DNA of 64,000 nt from positions 124,001 through 188,000 of the forward strand of contig NZ_BBIW01000008.1 of NCBI RefSeq assembly GCF_000732325.1. The letters are read 5' to 3'. A model generated the notes under the pieces. It made no database searches. It was not told where the DNA came from and was given only the letters and a program-made list of their open reading frames with translations. Of the stretch, positions 27,035 to 35,883 are shown piece after piece (within the stretch, counting starts at the first letter, position 1; each line of letters starts with the position of its first letter). This stretch comes from Paenibacillus sp. TCA20. GTDB lineage: Bacteria > Bacillota > Bacilli > Paenibacillales > Paenibacillaceae. A program made the position numbers and the translations under genes.

Positions 27035-27063
27035 CTGATGCATACCGGCTTAAACCAATAGCT

Positions 27064-27681
27064 TTATTTTTTAAAAATGCCAAATGCTCGTCCCACAGGC
27101 AGGAAGGTCCGTCCAAAGTGCGTATTAAGCACAGCAGCGCCCGCTCCATACAAGGATAGAAGTCCGATACCCATCTCTGCATAGGCTGCCAGCGTGTGGA
27201 AGACGTGAGGAGCAATGCCGAAGGCATCCAGCGTCAAGCCGAGGAAGAGCAGATCGATCAGTACGAAAATAAAGAACAGCACTTTATGTGTCTCCATAGC
27301 TCCAATAGTCATAAATAAGCTGAAGATCAAATAGCCGGCAAAAGCAAAGCCCAGTTGTCTGCCATCTGCTGCACCTGCAAGCTCCTCCCCGAACACGCCC
27401 ATGTTCGTCAGCCAGCTGGCAGCTGTAGCAAACCAGAAGAAGGCATAAGCTCCAAAGGCGGTCATGCCGAAGGTGTTATTGTGCTTGGCGTCCAGCATGC
27501 TTGCGAACAATTGAGCGAAGGCTCCTAGAAAAATAGCCCATGGGATAACCAGGCTGAGGCCCTCGGTCAAGCCCAGCTTCTGCGAAGAAGCAACCAGTGT
27601 AACAATAGCCAGGCCGAATAGGCCGATACCGCTCGGATCAGCCGTTACAATCTTAACTTGAGTCGATGATGCATTTGACAT
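27064..27681 (-). CDS. satP: acetate uptake transporter, GPR1/FUN34/YaaH family
   Basis: A 205-residue membrane protein with six helices. The N-terminal ADPSGIGLFGLAIVTLV corresponds to the NPAPLGL-type family motif, and HNNTFGMTAFGAYAFFWFATAASWL is the second conserved region. Members such as SatP form hexameric acetate/succinate channels or proton symporters. GGAGGC precedes the ATG. Monocistronic. Confidence 0.88.
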   Translation of the reverse strand: MSNASSTQVKIVTADPSGIGLFGLAIVTLVASSQKLGLTEGLSLVIPWAIFLGAFAQLFASMLDAKHNNTFGMTAFGAYAFFWFATAASWLTNMGVFGEELAGAADGRQLGFAFAGYLIFSLFMTIGAMETHKVLFFIFVLIDLLFLGLTLDAFGIAPHVFHTLAAYAEMGIGLLSLYGAGAAVLNTHFGRTFLPVGRAFGIFKK

Positions 27682-27805
27682 GTTGTTTGTTAATGCCTCC
27701 AGTAATCTAATATAGGTGCATTCATTTCATTAATTTCTGAAAATTATGAAAAAAATCATGCTGAATCATTTTAGCGCATCAAGACATTTTAATCTACTAC
27801 AAATA

Positions 27806-28717
27806 TTACATAAAATCGAAGAAATACCGGATAAAGTGAAACAGCACCGGCGAAGTGTAGGTTAAGCTGTCAATTTGACTGAGATAGCCTTTCTTCGGTG
27901 CCTCCAGCTTGTCGCCTCCGAGCAGCAGGTCCCGCTTTAGCACGGAGATCGTTAAGCTGCCGAAGAATCCGCTGAGGCTGATCAGCATACCTGTAATTAG
28001 GCCAAACTTCAAATCGAACGGCGTCAGGTGAGGATAGGCAAAATAAGCAGCAGCTGTCGTCACGAGAAACGCGCAGGCAAACCCCTCCCAGGTTAAATAG
28101 GGATTGGATGTGGGTACGATTTTTCGCTTGCCAAAATATAGAGACGCTAAATAATGAACGACATCACCCAGCTGTGTCAGCAGCACGAGATACAAGACGA
28201 TTCCAGCTCCATACTCGGGCGCAGCGAACTGATAATAGGCCAGGTGACTGAGACCGAATACCATCAGCATAAGCCCCCACTGGGTAGAGCTGACGCTGCG
28301 TACAAATCCGATCGTGCCTTTGTTAATCAGCCGCGGAAGCGGAAGGAACAGGAACACATAGACGGGGATAAAAATAATAAACATGCCGTACCAGCCAATG
28401 TAAATCCAATAGAACTGCACCGGAATCGACAAATAGGCCCACAGAAACAGTCGGCGGTCTGCCTTCCTCGTCTTGATCATAGAGAAGTATTCCCGCAGGG
28501 AGAAGAAACATAGAACCATCAGCGATAAGAGCGAAACCGCTGGAGTGAACAGGGTAGCCAGACAGAAGATAAAGAACATGCCCCACCAAGTCTTGATCCG
28601 CTGGCCGATCGCCTTGTAGTCCTTGTCAGGCTGAACCCTGCCGATGATATGATAGATAATATGGATTGCAACTAACAACGTAAGAATAACGACAAGCGTA
28701 TGTATAGAACTGCTCAA
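27806..28717 (-). CDS. CdsA-like phosphatidate cytidylyltransferase
   Basis: A 303-residue polytopic membrane protein of the CDP-diacylglycerol synthase family, which makes CDP-DAG from CTP and phosphatidate. About eight helices; the C-terminal signature region is recognisable as SVLKRDLLLGGDKLEAPKKGYLSQIDSLTYTSPVLFH, matching the S-x-x-KR-x-x-x-KD...G-x-x-x-x-x-DS pattern, although GG-D replaces the usual KD spacing. Because an essential cdsA normally sits next to uppS/dxr, this is probably a paralogue. The start is TTG at 28717 with a modest ribosome binding site. Confidence 0.75.
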   Translation of the reverse strand: MSSSIHTLVVILTLLVAIHIIYHIIGRVQPDKDYKAIGQRIKTWWGMFFIFCLATLFTPAVSLLSLMVLCFFSLREYFSMIKTRKADRRLFLWAYLSIPVQFYWIYIGWYGMFIIFIPVYVFLFLPLPRLINKGTIGFVRSVSSTQWGLMLMVFGLSHLAYYQFAAPEYGAGIVLYLVLLTQLGDVVHYLASLYFGKRKIVPTSNPYLTWEGFACAFLVTTAAAYFAYPHLTPFDLKFGLITGMLISLSGFFGSLTISVLKRDLLLGGDKLEAPKKGYLSQIDSLTYTSPVLFHFIRYFFDFM

Positions 28718-28863
28718 TGTGTTTTCACCAACTTCTTCTTATTCTAGGGCTATTATGAATGAAAACTACGGATAGAAGACCTTGATTATTCGAAAATTCC
28801 ACCATTAGGATCATATGTTATTATGAAGGAATAGGTCAATCTTGATAAGGGGAAATTTGAAAA

Positions 28864-29409
28864 ATGGAAGCTTCACGCTCAGTTTATATATTGCTTACGA
28901 ATACAGGGACACTCTTTACGAAAATGATCCAGAGCTATACGAGGGCCCCTTATAATCATGCCTCCATTTCATTTGATCGGGAGCTCTCGGAGCTGTACAG
29001 CTTCGGCAGGAAGCATCCGAATAATCCACTGAATGGCGGATTCGTCAAGGAGGATATCAAGACGGGTACGTTCAGCAAATATCCCGATACGACATGTGTG
29101 CTGTATGAGCTTAGGGTCACAGACCGGGAAGTAGTGAAGATGAAGAGAGTGCTGCAGATCTTTATTCGCAGTCATCGTAAATATATTTACAATATCCTCG
29201 GGGTGATTGGCATTACGTTAAAAGAGCCGGTCGAATTCAGCAACTCTTATTTCTGCTCCCAGTTTGTCGCTGAAATCTTGCAGCGGTCCGGAATCAAGCT
29301 GTGGAATAAGCTGCCTGCACTAGTGACACCGGAGGATTTTCGCCAGTGTGACCGGCTGAAGCTGATCTATGAGGGCAAGCTGAGCGAGTACGAACCTGAT
29401 CATGTGTAA
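28864..29409 (+). CDS. YiiX/YebB-type permuted papain-like hydrolase
   Basis: A 181-residue protein of the permuted NlpC/P60 (papain-like) group. The catalytic His is in YNHASIS (His32) and the nucleophile Cys in YFCSQFVAEIL (Cys131), the reverse order of classic NlpC/P60 enzymes. The characteristic ending LVTPEDFRQCDRLKLIYEG is present. Family members are thought to be amidases or thioesterases acting on lipids or peptides. No signal peptide. AAGGGG lies upstream. Confidence 0.8.
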   Translation: MEASRSVYILLTNTGTLFTKMIQSYTRAPYNHASISFDRELSELYSFGRKHPNNPLNGGFVKEDIKTGTFSKYPDTTCVLYELRVTDREVVKMKRVLQIFIRSHRKYIYNILGVIGITLKEPVEFSNSYFCSQFVAEILQRSGIKLWNKLPALVTPEDFRQCDRLKLIYEGKLSEYEPDHV

Positions 29410-29496
29410 AATCTAGCAAAATATCTTTATCCACTCGGCCACCGGCTGCATATGCTATAGAAACTTACAGCACTCAGGAGAAAGCAGGGATGTACT

Positions 29497-29961
29497 GTGC
29501 CCGCCAAGCGACAGCAGCAGAAGCGGCTGGAGCGGCGCCAGCTTCCACAGCAGAAGAAGCAGCTGCCACAGCCGAATAAGCGGAATAACTCCAAAAAGTC
29601 CCCGCGGAAGAGGCAGCAGGGCCAGCAAAATCAGGCTAATGAGCAGTCTGAGCAGATCCAGCAGGATATTAATGTACAGCTTGCGATATATACATGGCTG
29701 CAGGCGATCGGCACGAACATTACAGCGATTGGACAGACCAAGATTCTATCCAGAAGCACGGAGGTACAAGACGAGGGACAGAATCTCGTGGTTATAGGAA
29801 ACATTATTCAGTCCATCGCCAATGCAGTTCAAACCGAGCTCACTTTGCAGCAAACCCCCTTTGTTACGAACAAGAGCGCCAACAACTGGAATGCCTTCGG
29901 TAGCCTGCTGCAATCCATAGGGAATTCAATTCAGGCGATTGCAACAGAAGCATCGGACTAA
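29497..29961 (+). CDS. small protein: basic Gln-rich N-terminus plus repeated amphipathic helices
   Basis: A 154-residue protein with a GTG start 8 bases after AGGG. Residues 1-60 are almost only Gln, Lys, Arg, Asn and Pro. Residues 60-154 contain three related helical units: LQAIGTNITAIG, LVVIGNIIQSIANAVQ and FGSLLQSIGNSIQAIA, each with Gly in a hydrophobic heptad-like pattern. There is no signal peptide or cysteine. I cannot assign a function; the layout (charged tail plus self-associating helices) suggests a structural protein. A terminator follows. Confidence 0.65.
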   Translation: MPAKRQQQKRLERRQLPQQKKQLPQPNKRNNSKKSPRKRQQGQQNQANEQSEQIQQDINVQLAIYTWLQAIGTNITAIGQTKILSRSTEVQDEGQNLVVIGNIIQSIANAVQTELTLQQTPFVTNKSANNWNAFGSLLQSIGNSIQAIATEASD

Positions 29962-30010
29962 GAAACACACATGATTATAGGAAGATAAAGAGCATAGCAC
30001 TAGTAGGAAG

Positions 30011-30040
30011 CAGGCGGATGATTAGTCCGTCTGTTTTTTT
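30011..30040 (+). terminator. intrinsic terminator
   Basis: CAGGCGGA (30011-30018) pairs with TCCGTCTG (30026-30033), followed by TTTTTTT. Confidence 0.85.
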
Positions 30041-30073
30041 GCGGGAAAGTTATTGACGCCATATGGTAAATAA
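30011..30073 (+). repeat. imperfect direct repeat, copy A
   Basis: This terminator and the following 30 bases resemble 34678-34739 on the far side of the SLH-GH43 gene (same hairpin framework CAGGCG-ATGAT/CGAT-AGT-CGTCTG, a T-run, GC-GGG, then TATT-GACG and ATGG-A-AAAT). Confidence 0.5.
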
Positions 30074-30245
30074 AGTTAGAATACAAATGTTAACTCAATT
30101 ATTCAGTAATTAATATTATTGTTAATTATATGTGATAACGGAGGTGAACAGTTCCTGTACAGCGGCTATCGATGGTCTAGTCTTAATTGTCAGCAATCCC
30201 GCAAGTAATCGAGCGATACAGCTATATTAATGAAGGAGGATATGC

Positions 30246-32306
30246 ATGAAGAGAATGATGAAGAAAGTTACGGCCACGCTTCTCACATTTACGATGCTAC
30301 TGCCTGGCGCCGCATTCGCTGACTCCAGCCAGAAGGAAGATGTGAGTGGTCATTGGGCGAAGGAGCAACTCAGCACCTGGATCGACAGCGGTCTGATGCA
30401 AGGATATCCGGATGGGTCCTACAAGCCAAACCAGCCGATCACACGGGCTGAACTTGCGACACTGATTAATCGTACGTTCAACTTGGTTGAGGTGAACAGC
30501 AGCAGTAAGTTCTCCGATCTGTCGGTGCAAGATCCTTTTTATCAAGAAATATTGAAAGCGGTTGCGAACGGTTATATGAACGGATATGCAGACGGTACAA
30601 TCAAGCCGGACAGCTATGTTTCCCGTCAAGAAGCGGCGGTGATGCTGGGTAAGGCTTATGGGCTGCCGCTGCAATCTGCTCTTGGGTCTTCTGCACTTTC
30701 CGATGTGAAAGGGCTTCCAGACTGGAGCCGGTCTTATGTAAATACGCTTGTTAATGAGGGCTATGTGAAGGGCTATACGAACGGCACCTTTGGCCCAGAA
30801 CGCGAGATTACGAGAGCGGAGGCTGTAACCCTCCTTCAGAACATTTCAGGACAGGTCATCAATAAATCAGGAACCTACAGCAACATTACATCCCGTAATG
30901 TGGTCATTAATCAGCCGGGTGTGACGCTTGAGGATACGACCATTGAAGGAAATCTCTATCTGACTCAAGGGATTGCAGATGGAGATGTGGTGCTTAACAA
31001 TGTCACTGTCAAAGGTCAGGTTATCGCTAGCGGCGGTGGCGAGAATACCGTACATCTGCAGGACTCTGCCATTCGTGAGCTGCTGGTGAACAAGCTGAAC
31101 GGCAATATTCGCTTGCTTGCTACAGGAAGTACGAACATCGACAAGACCTATGTTCTTTCCGGTGCATCAATTGAAGAACAGGACTTAACCGGTGCCGGCT
31201 TCTTAAATGTCGCACTGCGAGCGGAGCTGCCACTGGATGCAGTCGTTCGATTGAGCGGGGAGTTTGAGCGGGTCGAAGTGGATGCAGAGAATCAGCCTAC
31301 GATTGACCTGATTAAGGGTCTGATCAAGCAAATCATTCTGAATCAACCGGCAGCGCTTCAGGTTGGTGAGGGAGCGGTCATTGATAAGGTAGAAATCCAT
31401 GTCGAGGGCTCCATTCAGGTAACAGGAAAAGGAAAGGTTAATTCCAAGGATGACCGCATTGTTCATGATCGCGGTGACGAAACAACGGGTGGGAATCCGA
31501 GCCCGGATCCAAATCCAGGATCGGACTCAAGTGATCCATCGACCCCTACGACTCCTACGCCAGAAGAACCGGGTCAGGAAGCTCCTGCTTTTACGAACGT
31601 ATCTGTACATGATCCTTCTATTATTAAAGAGGAAGATACCTATTATGTATTCGGTTCGCATATTGAAGCTGCCAAATCAGATGATTTGATGAACTGGTCT
31701 ACCTTTACGAACGGCTATACGACTCCAGGTAACAAGCTGTATGGCGATTTGTCCGAGAACCTTGCAGGCTCATTTGCATGGGCGGGTGAGAATGACTCAG
31801 ACAGTAAAGGCGGATTCTCAGTCTGGGCACCTGATGTGTACTGGAATGAGGACTATATCAATGAGGACGGAACGACAGGTGCCTACATGATGTATTACAG
31901 TGCGTCATCGACGTATATCCGCTCCGCCATTGGTATCGCGGTATCGCAAAACATTGAAGGTCCATACACCTATGTTGACACGATTGTATACTCTGGATTT
32001 ACCAAGAATGATGCAAAAGATGCAGACAGTCAGGTTAACAAGAAATGGACGAATACCAACATTCAAGGTCTTGTTGACAGCGAAGTGCTGGCAGGGCCGA
32101 ACCCGAATTGGTTCAAGGCAGACGGTGCCTACGATAATGCACAATACCCGAATGCCATTGATGCTACCTTGTTCAAGGATGAAGACGGAAGACTGTGGAT
32201 GCTTACGGTTCCTGGTCAGGCGGTATTTTCCTGCTGGAGCTTGATCCAGAGACAGGCAGAGCGATCTATCCGGGAGAAGACGGGAAGACCTCTGATGGAC
32301 GTATGA
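30246..32306 (+). CDS. 5' fragment: SLH domains and N-terminal half of GH43
   Basis: The first open frame, 686 residues. It contains the signal peptide (MKRMMKKVTATLLTFTMLLPGAAFA), SLH units starting VSGHWAKEQL, FSDLSVQDPF and LSDVKGLPDW, each followed by a GY.DG/GY.NG and ITRAE-like motif, and GH43 blades 1-3. After residue 652 the reading LTVPGQAVFSCWSLIQRQ is out of frame and not family-like. If translated, it would give a wall-bound protein without a complete active site. Confidence 0.7.
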   Translation: MKRMMKKVTATLLTFTMLLPGAAFADSSQKEDVSGHWAKEQLSTWIDSGLMQGYPDGSYKPNQPITRAELATLINRTFNLVEVNSSSKFSDLSVQDPFYQEILKAVANGYMNGYADGTIKPDSYVSRQEAAVMLGKAYGLPLQSALGSSALSDVKGLPDWSRSYVNTLVNEGYVKGYTNGTFGPEREITRAEAVTLLQNISGQVINKSGTYSNITSRNVVINQPGVTLEDTTIEGNLYLTQGIADGDVVLNNVTVKGQVIASGGGENTVHLQDSAIRELLVNKLNGNIRLLATGSTNIDKTYVLSGASIEEQDLTGAGFLNVALRAELPLDAVVRLSGEFERVEVDAENQPTIDLIKGLIKQIILNQPAALQVGEGAVIDKVEIHVEGSIQVTGKGKVNSKDDRIVHDRGDETTGGNPSPDPNPGSDSSDPSTPTTPTPEEPGQEAPAFTNVSVHDPSIIKEEDTYYVFGSHIEAAKSDDLMNWSTFTNGYTTPGNKLYGDLSENLAGSFAWAGENDSDSKGGFSVWAPDVYWNEDYINEDGTTGAYMMYYSASSTYIRSAIGIAVSQNIEGPYTYVDTIVYSGFTKNDAKDADSQVNKKWTNTNIQGLVDSEVLAGPNPNWFKADGAYDNAQYPNAIDATLFKDEDGRLWMLTVPGQAVFSCWSLIQRQAERSIREKTGRPLMDV

Positions 32307-34639
32307 TCGACCGTTACTTCGGAATCAAAATCGCAGGCGGACATACCAAATCAGGCGAAGGTCCATTCATCGTATATGATGAAGCCTCCGGCTACTATTA
32401 CTTGACCGTTTCCTATGGCTGGCTTGGAGCAAACGGTGGATATAACATCCGGCAGTTTAGAGCAGAGAACCCAGAAGGCCCTTACCTCGATGCAGCTGGA
32501 AATGACGCTGTGCTGCCAGCGGGCACGGAGAACGAGCAAATTGGAATTAAGCTTATTGGTAACTTCCTGTTCGAGAGAGAGATTGGTGAGGCTGGAACCG
32601 GAAGCGGTTATGGATACGTATCGGCAGGACACAATTCGGTCTTCTACGATGAAGAGCTGGATAAGCATTTCTTGTTCTTCCATACTCGATTCCCGCAAAA
32701 AGGGGAGGCACATGAGCTGCGTGTCCATCAAATGTTTATGAATAAGGACGGCTGGCCTGTTGTTGCCCCGCATCGCTACTCGGGTGAAACACTTGAAGAA
32801 GTAGCAGAAGAAGAAATTGCAGGAGAGTATAAATTCGTCAACCATGGACTTGCCTATTCAGGAGATATTGTCAGCTCTGTGAATATCGTTCTGAACGAGG
32901 ATCATACGGTATCCGGCGATGTATATGGAACATGGACTCTTGTTGATGACTACGAAGCGCAAATTACTATTGATGATGTGACTTATGACGGCGTATTTAT
33001 ATCCCAGTGGGATGGGATGACGAAGCGGGAGACGATGAATTTTACAGCCATCTCTGAAGCTGGCGAAACGGTATGGGGAATCCAGCAGCCGGACAAGTCA
33101 GATGAGCAGGTCGTTCAGGATGTACAGCAGGCGCTGACGCTCGGCAATACATCTAATGTAAGCTCCCGTCTGACGCTTCCAACAGAAGCGGCACGAAACA
33201 CAACGATTACATGGACGACTTCAGATCCAAGTGTAATTACTGCGGAAGGAGAAGTATTCCCTCCTGAGGTAGGTGAAGAGAATCTAACAGCTGTACTGAC
33301 GGCTACCATCACCAAAGGTGACGCATCACGCACGAAAGATTTCAATATTACAGTCACACCGATTGATGTGACATTTGGCTTGTCTGCACAGTATTCCTTT
33401 GAAGAGAATCTTGCCGCATCGGTTGGCGAATTCGGAGAGGGCACAATCACCGGAAATCGCATTAACAATGAAGGCGGAGCGATTACTTATGAGGCAGGAG
33501 TACAAGGGAAGTCCGCTGTATTTGACGGGAATTCAGGCATCAAGCTGCCCAATGGATTAATCGAAGGAAACGAATATTCGGTGTCCATGTGGCTGAACCC
33601 AGCACAGACAACACAGTATACAACGGCCTTCTTCGGAGGCTCGGATAAGAGCTGGATCAGCTTCGTTCCCCATGGAGGCGATGGGAATACGATGCTCTGG
33701 TCCGGGGAGAGCTGGTACGATGCATCAACAGGCTCCCGAATTCGAACCAATCAATGGCATCACGTAGCCTTCTCCGTCAATGGTGAATTTGTTAAAGTGT
33801 TCGTTAATGGAGAAGAAGCTTACTCCGGAACAGGATTTCCTCATGTATTTACGACGAGTGAAGGCGTGTTTAGTCTTGGTGTGAATTTCTGGGATACGCC
33901 GTTCAAAGGGAAAATAGATGAGCTTAAAATTTATGATGTGGCCATTACAGCCGAGGTTGCTGCGAAGCTTGCCGAAGACCTGCCGCCGCGTGAAGAAGGA
34001 CCTGCAGAGCTGCAAGCGCAGTATTCCTTCGAAGAGAATTTGGCAGACACTGTCGGTAACTTTGAAGCAGGAACCGTGATTGGTAACAATATCGATACTC
34101 CAGACGGTGGGAACATCACTTACCAGGACGGGGCAGAAGGGAAAGCAGCCGTATTTGATGGCAAGTCGGGCGTAAGACTGCCGAATGGGCTTATATCCAG
34201 TGACAGCTACTCTGTAACGATGTGGGTATATGCGGATGAGCTGCCAGGCGTGAATACGACCACTTTCTTTGGAGCGCTGTCGAATGCAAGCTGGTTTAGT
34301 CTAAAGCCGGCAGGTCCTGAGGGTAAGTCCATGCTCTGGTCTAATTCCAAAGGAGCCTGGTACGATGGAGTAACAGGCGCTAAGCTTCCATTAAGTGAGT
34401 GGACTCATTTGGCCTTCACGGTCGCTGGCGATCAGGTCAACGTATATGTTAACGGGGAAGAAAAATTTGCAGGTTCAGGCTTCCCGGACATCTTCCTTGA
34501 CAATACAGGAACCTTCAGTCTGGCTGTGAATTGGTGGGACCCCCCGTTCAAAGGCATGATGGATGAGCTGAGAATATATCAAGGTGCCATTAGTGCAGAA
34601 GAGGTACAGGAGCTTGCAACAACATCGGCAGTGAACTAA
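32195..34639 (+). CDS. 3' fragment: C-terminal half of GH43, Ig-like and two LamG domains
   Basis: The second open frame, 814 residues from a GTG that lacks a ribosome binding site, so independent translation is unlikely. It carries YGSWSGGIFLLELD, the GH43 acid Glu in KSGEGPF (Glu55), an aBig-type Ig repeat (TLPTEAARNTTITWTTSDPSVITAEGEV), and two LamG/concanavalin-type modules beginning AQYSFEENLAA and AQYSFEENLAD that are clearly duplicated. Confidence 0.7.
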   Translation: MDAYGSWSGGIFLLELDPETGRAIYPGEDGKTSDGRMIDRYFGIKIAGGHTKSGEGPFIVYDEASGYYYLTVSYGWLGANGGYNIRQFRAENPEGPYLDAAGNDAVLPAGTENEQIGIKLIGNFLFEREIGEAGTGSGYGYVSAGHNSVFYDEELDKHFLFFHTRFPQKGEAHELRVHQMFMNKDGWPVVAPHRYSGETLEEVAEEEIAGEYKFVNHGLAYSGDIVSSVNIVLNEDHTVSGDVYGTWTLVDDYEAQITIDDVTYDGVFISQWDGMTKRETMNFTAISEAGETVWGIQQPDKSDEQVVQDVQQALTLGNTSNVSSRLTLPTEAARNTTITWTTSDPSVITAEGEVFPPEVGEENLTAVLTATITKGDASRTKDFNITVTPIDVTFGLSAQYSFEENLAASVGEFGEGTITGNRINNEGGAITYEAGVQGKSAVFDGNSGIKLPNGLIEGNEYSVSMWLNPAQTTQYTTAFFGGSDKSWISFVPHGGDGNTMLWSGESWYDASTGSRIRTNQWHHVAFSVNGEFVKVFVNGEEAYSGTGFPHVFTTSEGVFSLGVNFWDTPFKGKIDELKIYDVAITAEVAAKLAEDLPPREEGPAELQAQYSFEENLADTVGNFEAGTVIGNNIDTPDGGNITYQDGAEGKAAVFDGKSGVRLPNGLISSDSYSVTMWVYADELPGVNTTTFFGALSNASWFSLKPAGPEGKSMLWSNSKGAWYDGVTGAKLPLSEWTHLAFTVAGDQVNVYVNGEEKFAGSGFPDIFLDNTGTFSLAVNWWDPPFKGMMDELRIYQGAISAEEVQELATTSAVN

Positions 34640-34677
34640 CACAGCAGGTGGATCAAGCAGGAATAACACAATAAGGG

Positions 34678-34710
34678 CAGGCGAACGATAAGTTCGTCTG
34701 TTCTTTTTTT
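34678..34710 (+). terminator. intrinsic terminator after SLH-GH43 gene
   Basis: CAGGCGAAC pairs with GTTCGTCTG, followed by TTCTTTTTTT. Confidence 0.85.
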
Positions 34711-34739
34711 GCTGGGCTATTCGACGTATGGCATAAATC
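34678..34739 (+). repeat. imperfect direct repeat, copy B
   Basis: Counterpart of 30011-30073, with similar hairpin, T-run and downstream sequence; see that entry. Confidence 0.5.
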
Positions 34740-34832
34740 CTCATATTTAAGAGCTTCTTAGGCAAATATATAAAAATGTGGTTGTCTGGCTGCAGTTCGT
34801 CTTAAGCTCGAACCAACAAAGTTCGACTATAT

Positions 34833-34861
34833 TTGACAAAACTGTGACAGAGGAGTATAAT
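34833..34861 (+). promoter_or_regulatory. perfect consensus sigma-A promoter
   Basis: TTGACA (34833-34838), 17-base spacer, TATAAT (34856-34861), directly upstream of the SDR gene. Confidence 0.85.
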
Positions 34862-34922
34862 AACAATTAGTTAGTAACTCACTTCAACATACTTACTTTT
34901 ATATACAAAGGAGTCCTGAATC

Positions 34923-35678
34923 ATGTCTGAATTGAACGGAAAAGTTATTGTCGTTACAGGTGGAGCAAGCGGTATCGGCAGAGAAGCTTCCTTGCAGTTG
35001 TCGGCCAAAGGGGCAACGATTGTTGTAGCTGATTATAATGAAGAAGGTGCCAAGCAAGTCGTATCCGAGATTGAAGCGCAGGGCGGTACAGCGGCTGCGT
35101 ACAAAGTAGACGTGTCCAATGGCGATGAGATCAAAGCGTTGATCGACTTTACAGCTGAGAAATTCGGAACCTTCAGCGGTATTTTCAACAATGCGGGTAT
35201 TGGACTGGTTAAACCGTTCCTTGAGATGGACCCGGCGTCCTATCACCGTGTAATTGATGTTGACCAGCACAGCGTATATTACGGTATGTATTATGGAGCT
35301 AAGAAAATGGTTGAGCTTGGCGTCAAAGGTACCATCGTGAATACAGCTTCCATCTACGGAACCATTGCTGCTGTCGGCAGCTTCAACTATAACGCAGCCA
35401 AAGCGGCTGTTGTGATGATGTCCAAATCTGGTGCACTTGAGCTGGCAGAGCATGGGATCCGTGTAGTGGGTGTTGCTCCTGGCTTTATTAATACGCCGAT
35501 TCTTGGGGAAGATGAAGCAGCGAAGAAATTCCTGGCCGAGCAGCATATGCGCGGTGAGCTGATTGAACCGGAAAAAGTAGCAAGCGCTGTAACCTTCCTG
35601 TTTACCGATGCTGCTTCTGCCATTAACGGAACAACGCTTCCAGTGGATGATGGTTTCCTGAGCTTCAAAACAAAATAA
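34923..35678 (+). CDS. short-chain dehydrogenase/reductase
   Basis: A 251-residue classical SDR. Cofactor motif TGGASGIG (residues 12-19) with Asp in VVADYNEEG suggests NAD rather than NADP. NNAGIG, the catalytic Ser in VNTASIYG and Tyr-Lys in YNAAKAA are all present, and PGFINTPI and the GTTLPVDDGF ending complete the family pattern. The substrate is unknown. AAGGAG precedes the ATG and a perfect-consensus promoter lies 60 bases upstream. Confidence 0.93.
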   Translation: MSELNGKVIVVTGGASGIGREASLQLSAKGATIVVADYNEEGAKQVVSEIEAQGGTAAAYKVDVSNGDEIKALIDFTAEKFGTFSGIFNNAGIGLVKPFLEMDPASYHRVIDVDQHSVYYGMYYGAKKMVELGVKGTIVNTASIYGTIAAVGSFNYNAAKAAVVMMSKSGALELAEHGIRVVGVAPGFINTPILGEDEAAKKFLAEQHMRGELIEPEKVASAVTFLFTDAASAINGTTLPVDDGFLSFKTK

Positions 35679-35708
35679 TTGCCGTATTTGAATACTGACT
35701 TGCACACG

Positions 35709-35751
35709 AATCGGTGTATAGACGTTTAAAGCGTTTATGCACCGATTTTTT
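35709..35751 (+). terminator. intrinsic terminator after SDR gene
   Basis: AATCGGTGTATA pairs with TATGCACCGATT, with an inner ACG/CGT pairing, followed by TTTT. Confidence 0.85.
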
Positions 35752-35883
35752 CATAAGAGCAGGACACACGAACTATACATCGATTCCGTTTCCTCGTGTT
35801 TATATCATTCGTTCGCTATAATCTCTAATGAAAGCTCTAGCTTCCTCTTTTTTCACAGAATATATGAATGGACAGGTGATAAG

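Larger units (their letters stand above)
30246..34639 (+). pseudogene. SLH-anchored GH43 arabinan/xylan hydrolase with LamG domains, split by 1-nt frameshift
   Basis: Read across a single-base deletion at about 32201, this is one protein of roughly 1460 residues. Order: signal peptide; three SLH domains (about 34-200) for attachment to cell-wall polysaccharide; a beta-helix-like segment; Pro/Ser/Thr linker (about 410-445); GH43 five-bladed propeller; a C-terminal GH43-associated domain; an Ig-like repeat; two LamG domains. The GH43 triad is divided by the break: base Asp456 (VHDPSI) and modulator Asp639 (NAIDATLF) are upstream, the acid Glu (KSGEGPF) downstream. The join RLWM-YGSWSGGIFLLELD is restored by inserting one base. 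GGAGGA precedes the ATG at 30246. Confidence 0.8.

Noticed and set aside
32190..32206. Programmed frameshifting in the SLH-GH43 gene
   Set aside because: No slippery heptamer or run of identical bases is at the junction and no strong hairpin follows; a plain deletion or sequencing error explains it better.
34899..35705. 268-codon minus-strand frame opposite the SDR gene
   Set aside because: It is the complement of a clear SDR gene and has no recognisable motifs or ribosome binding site.
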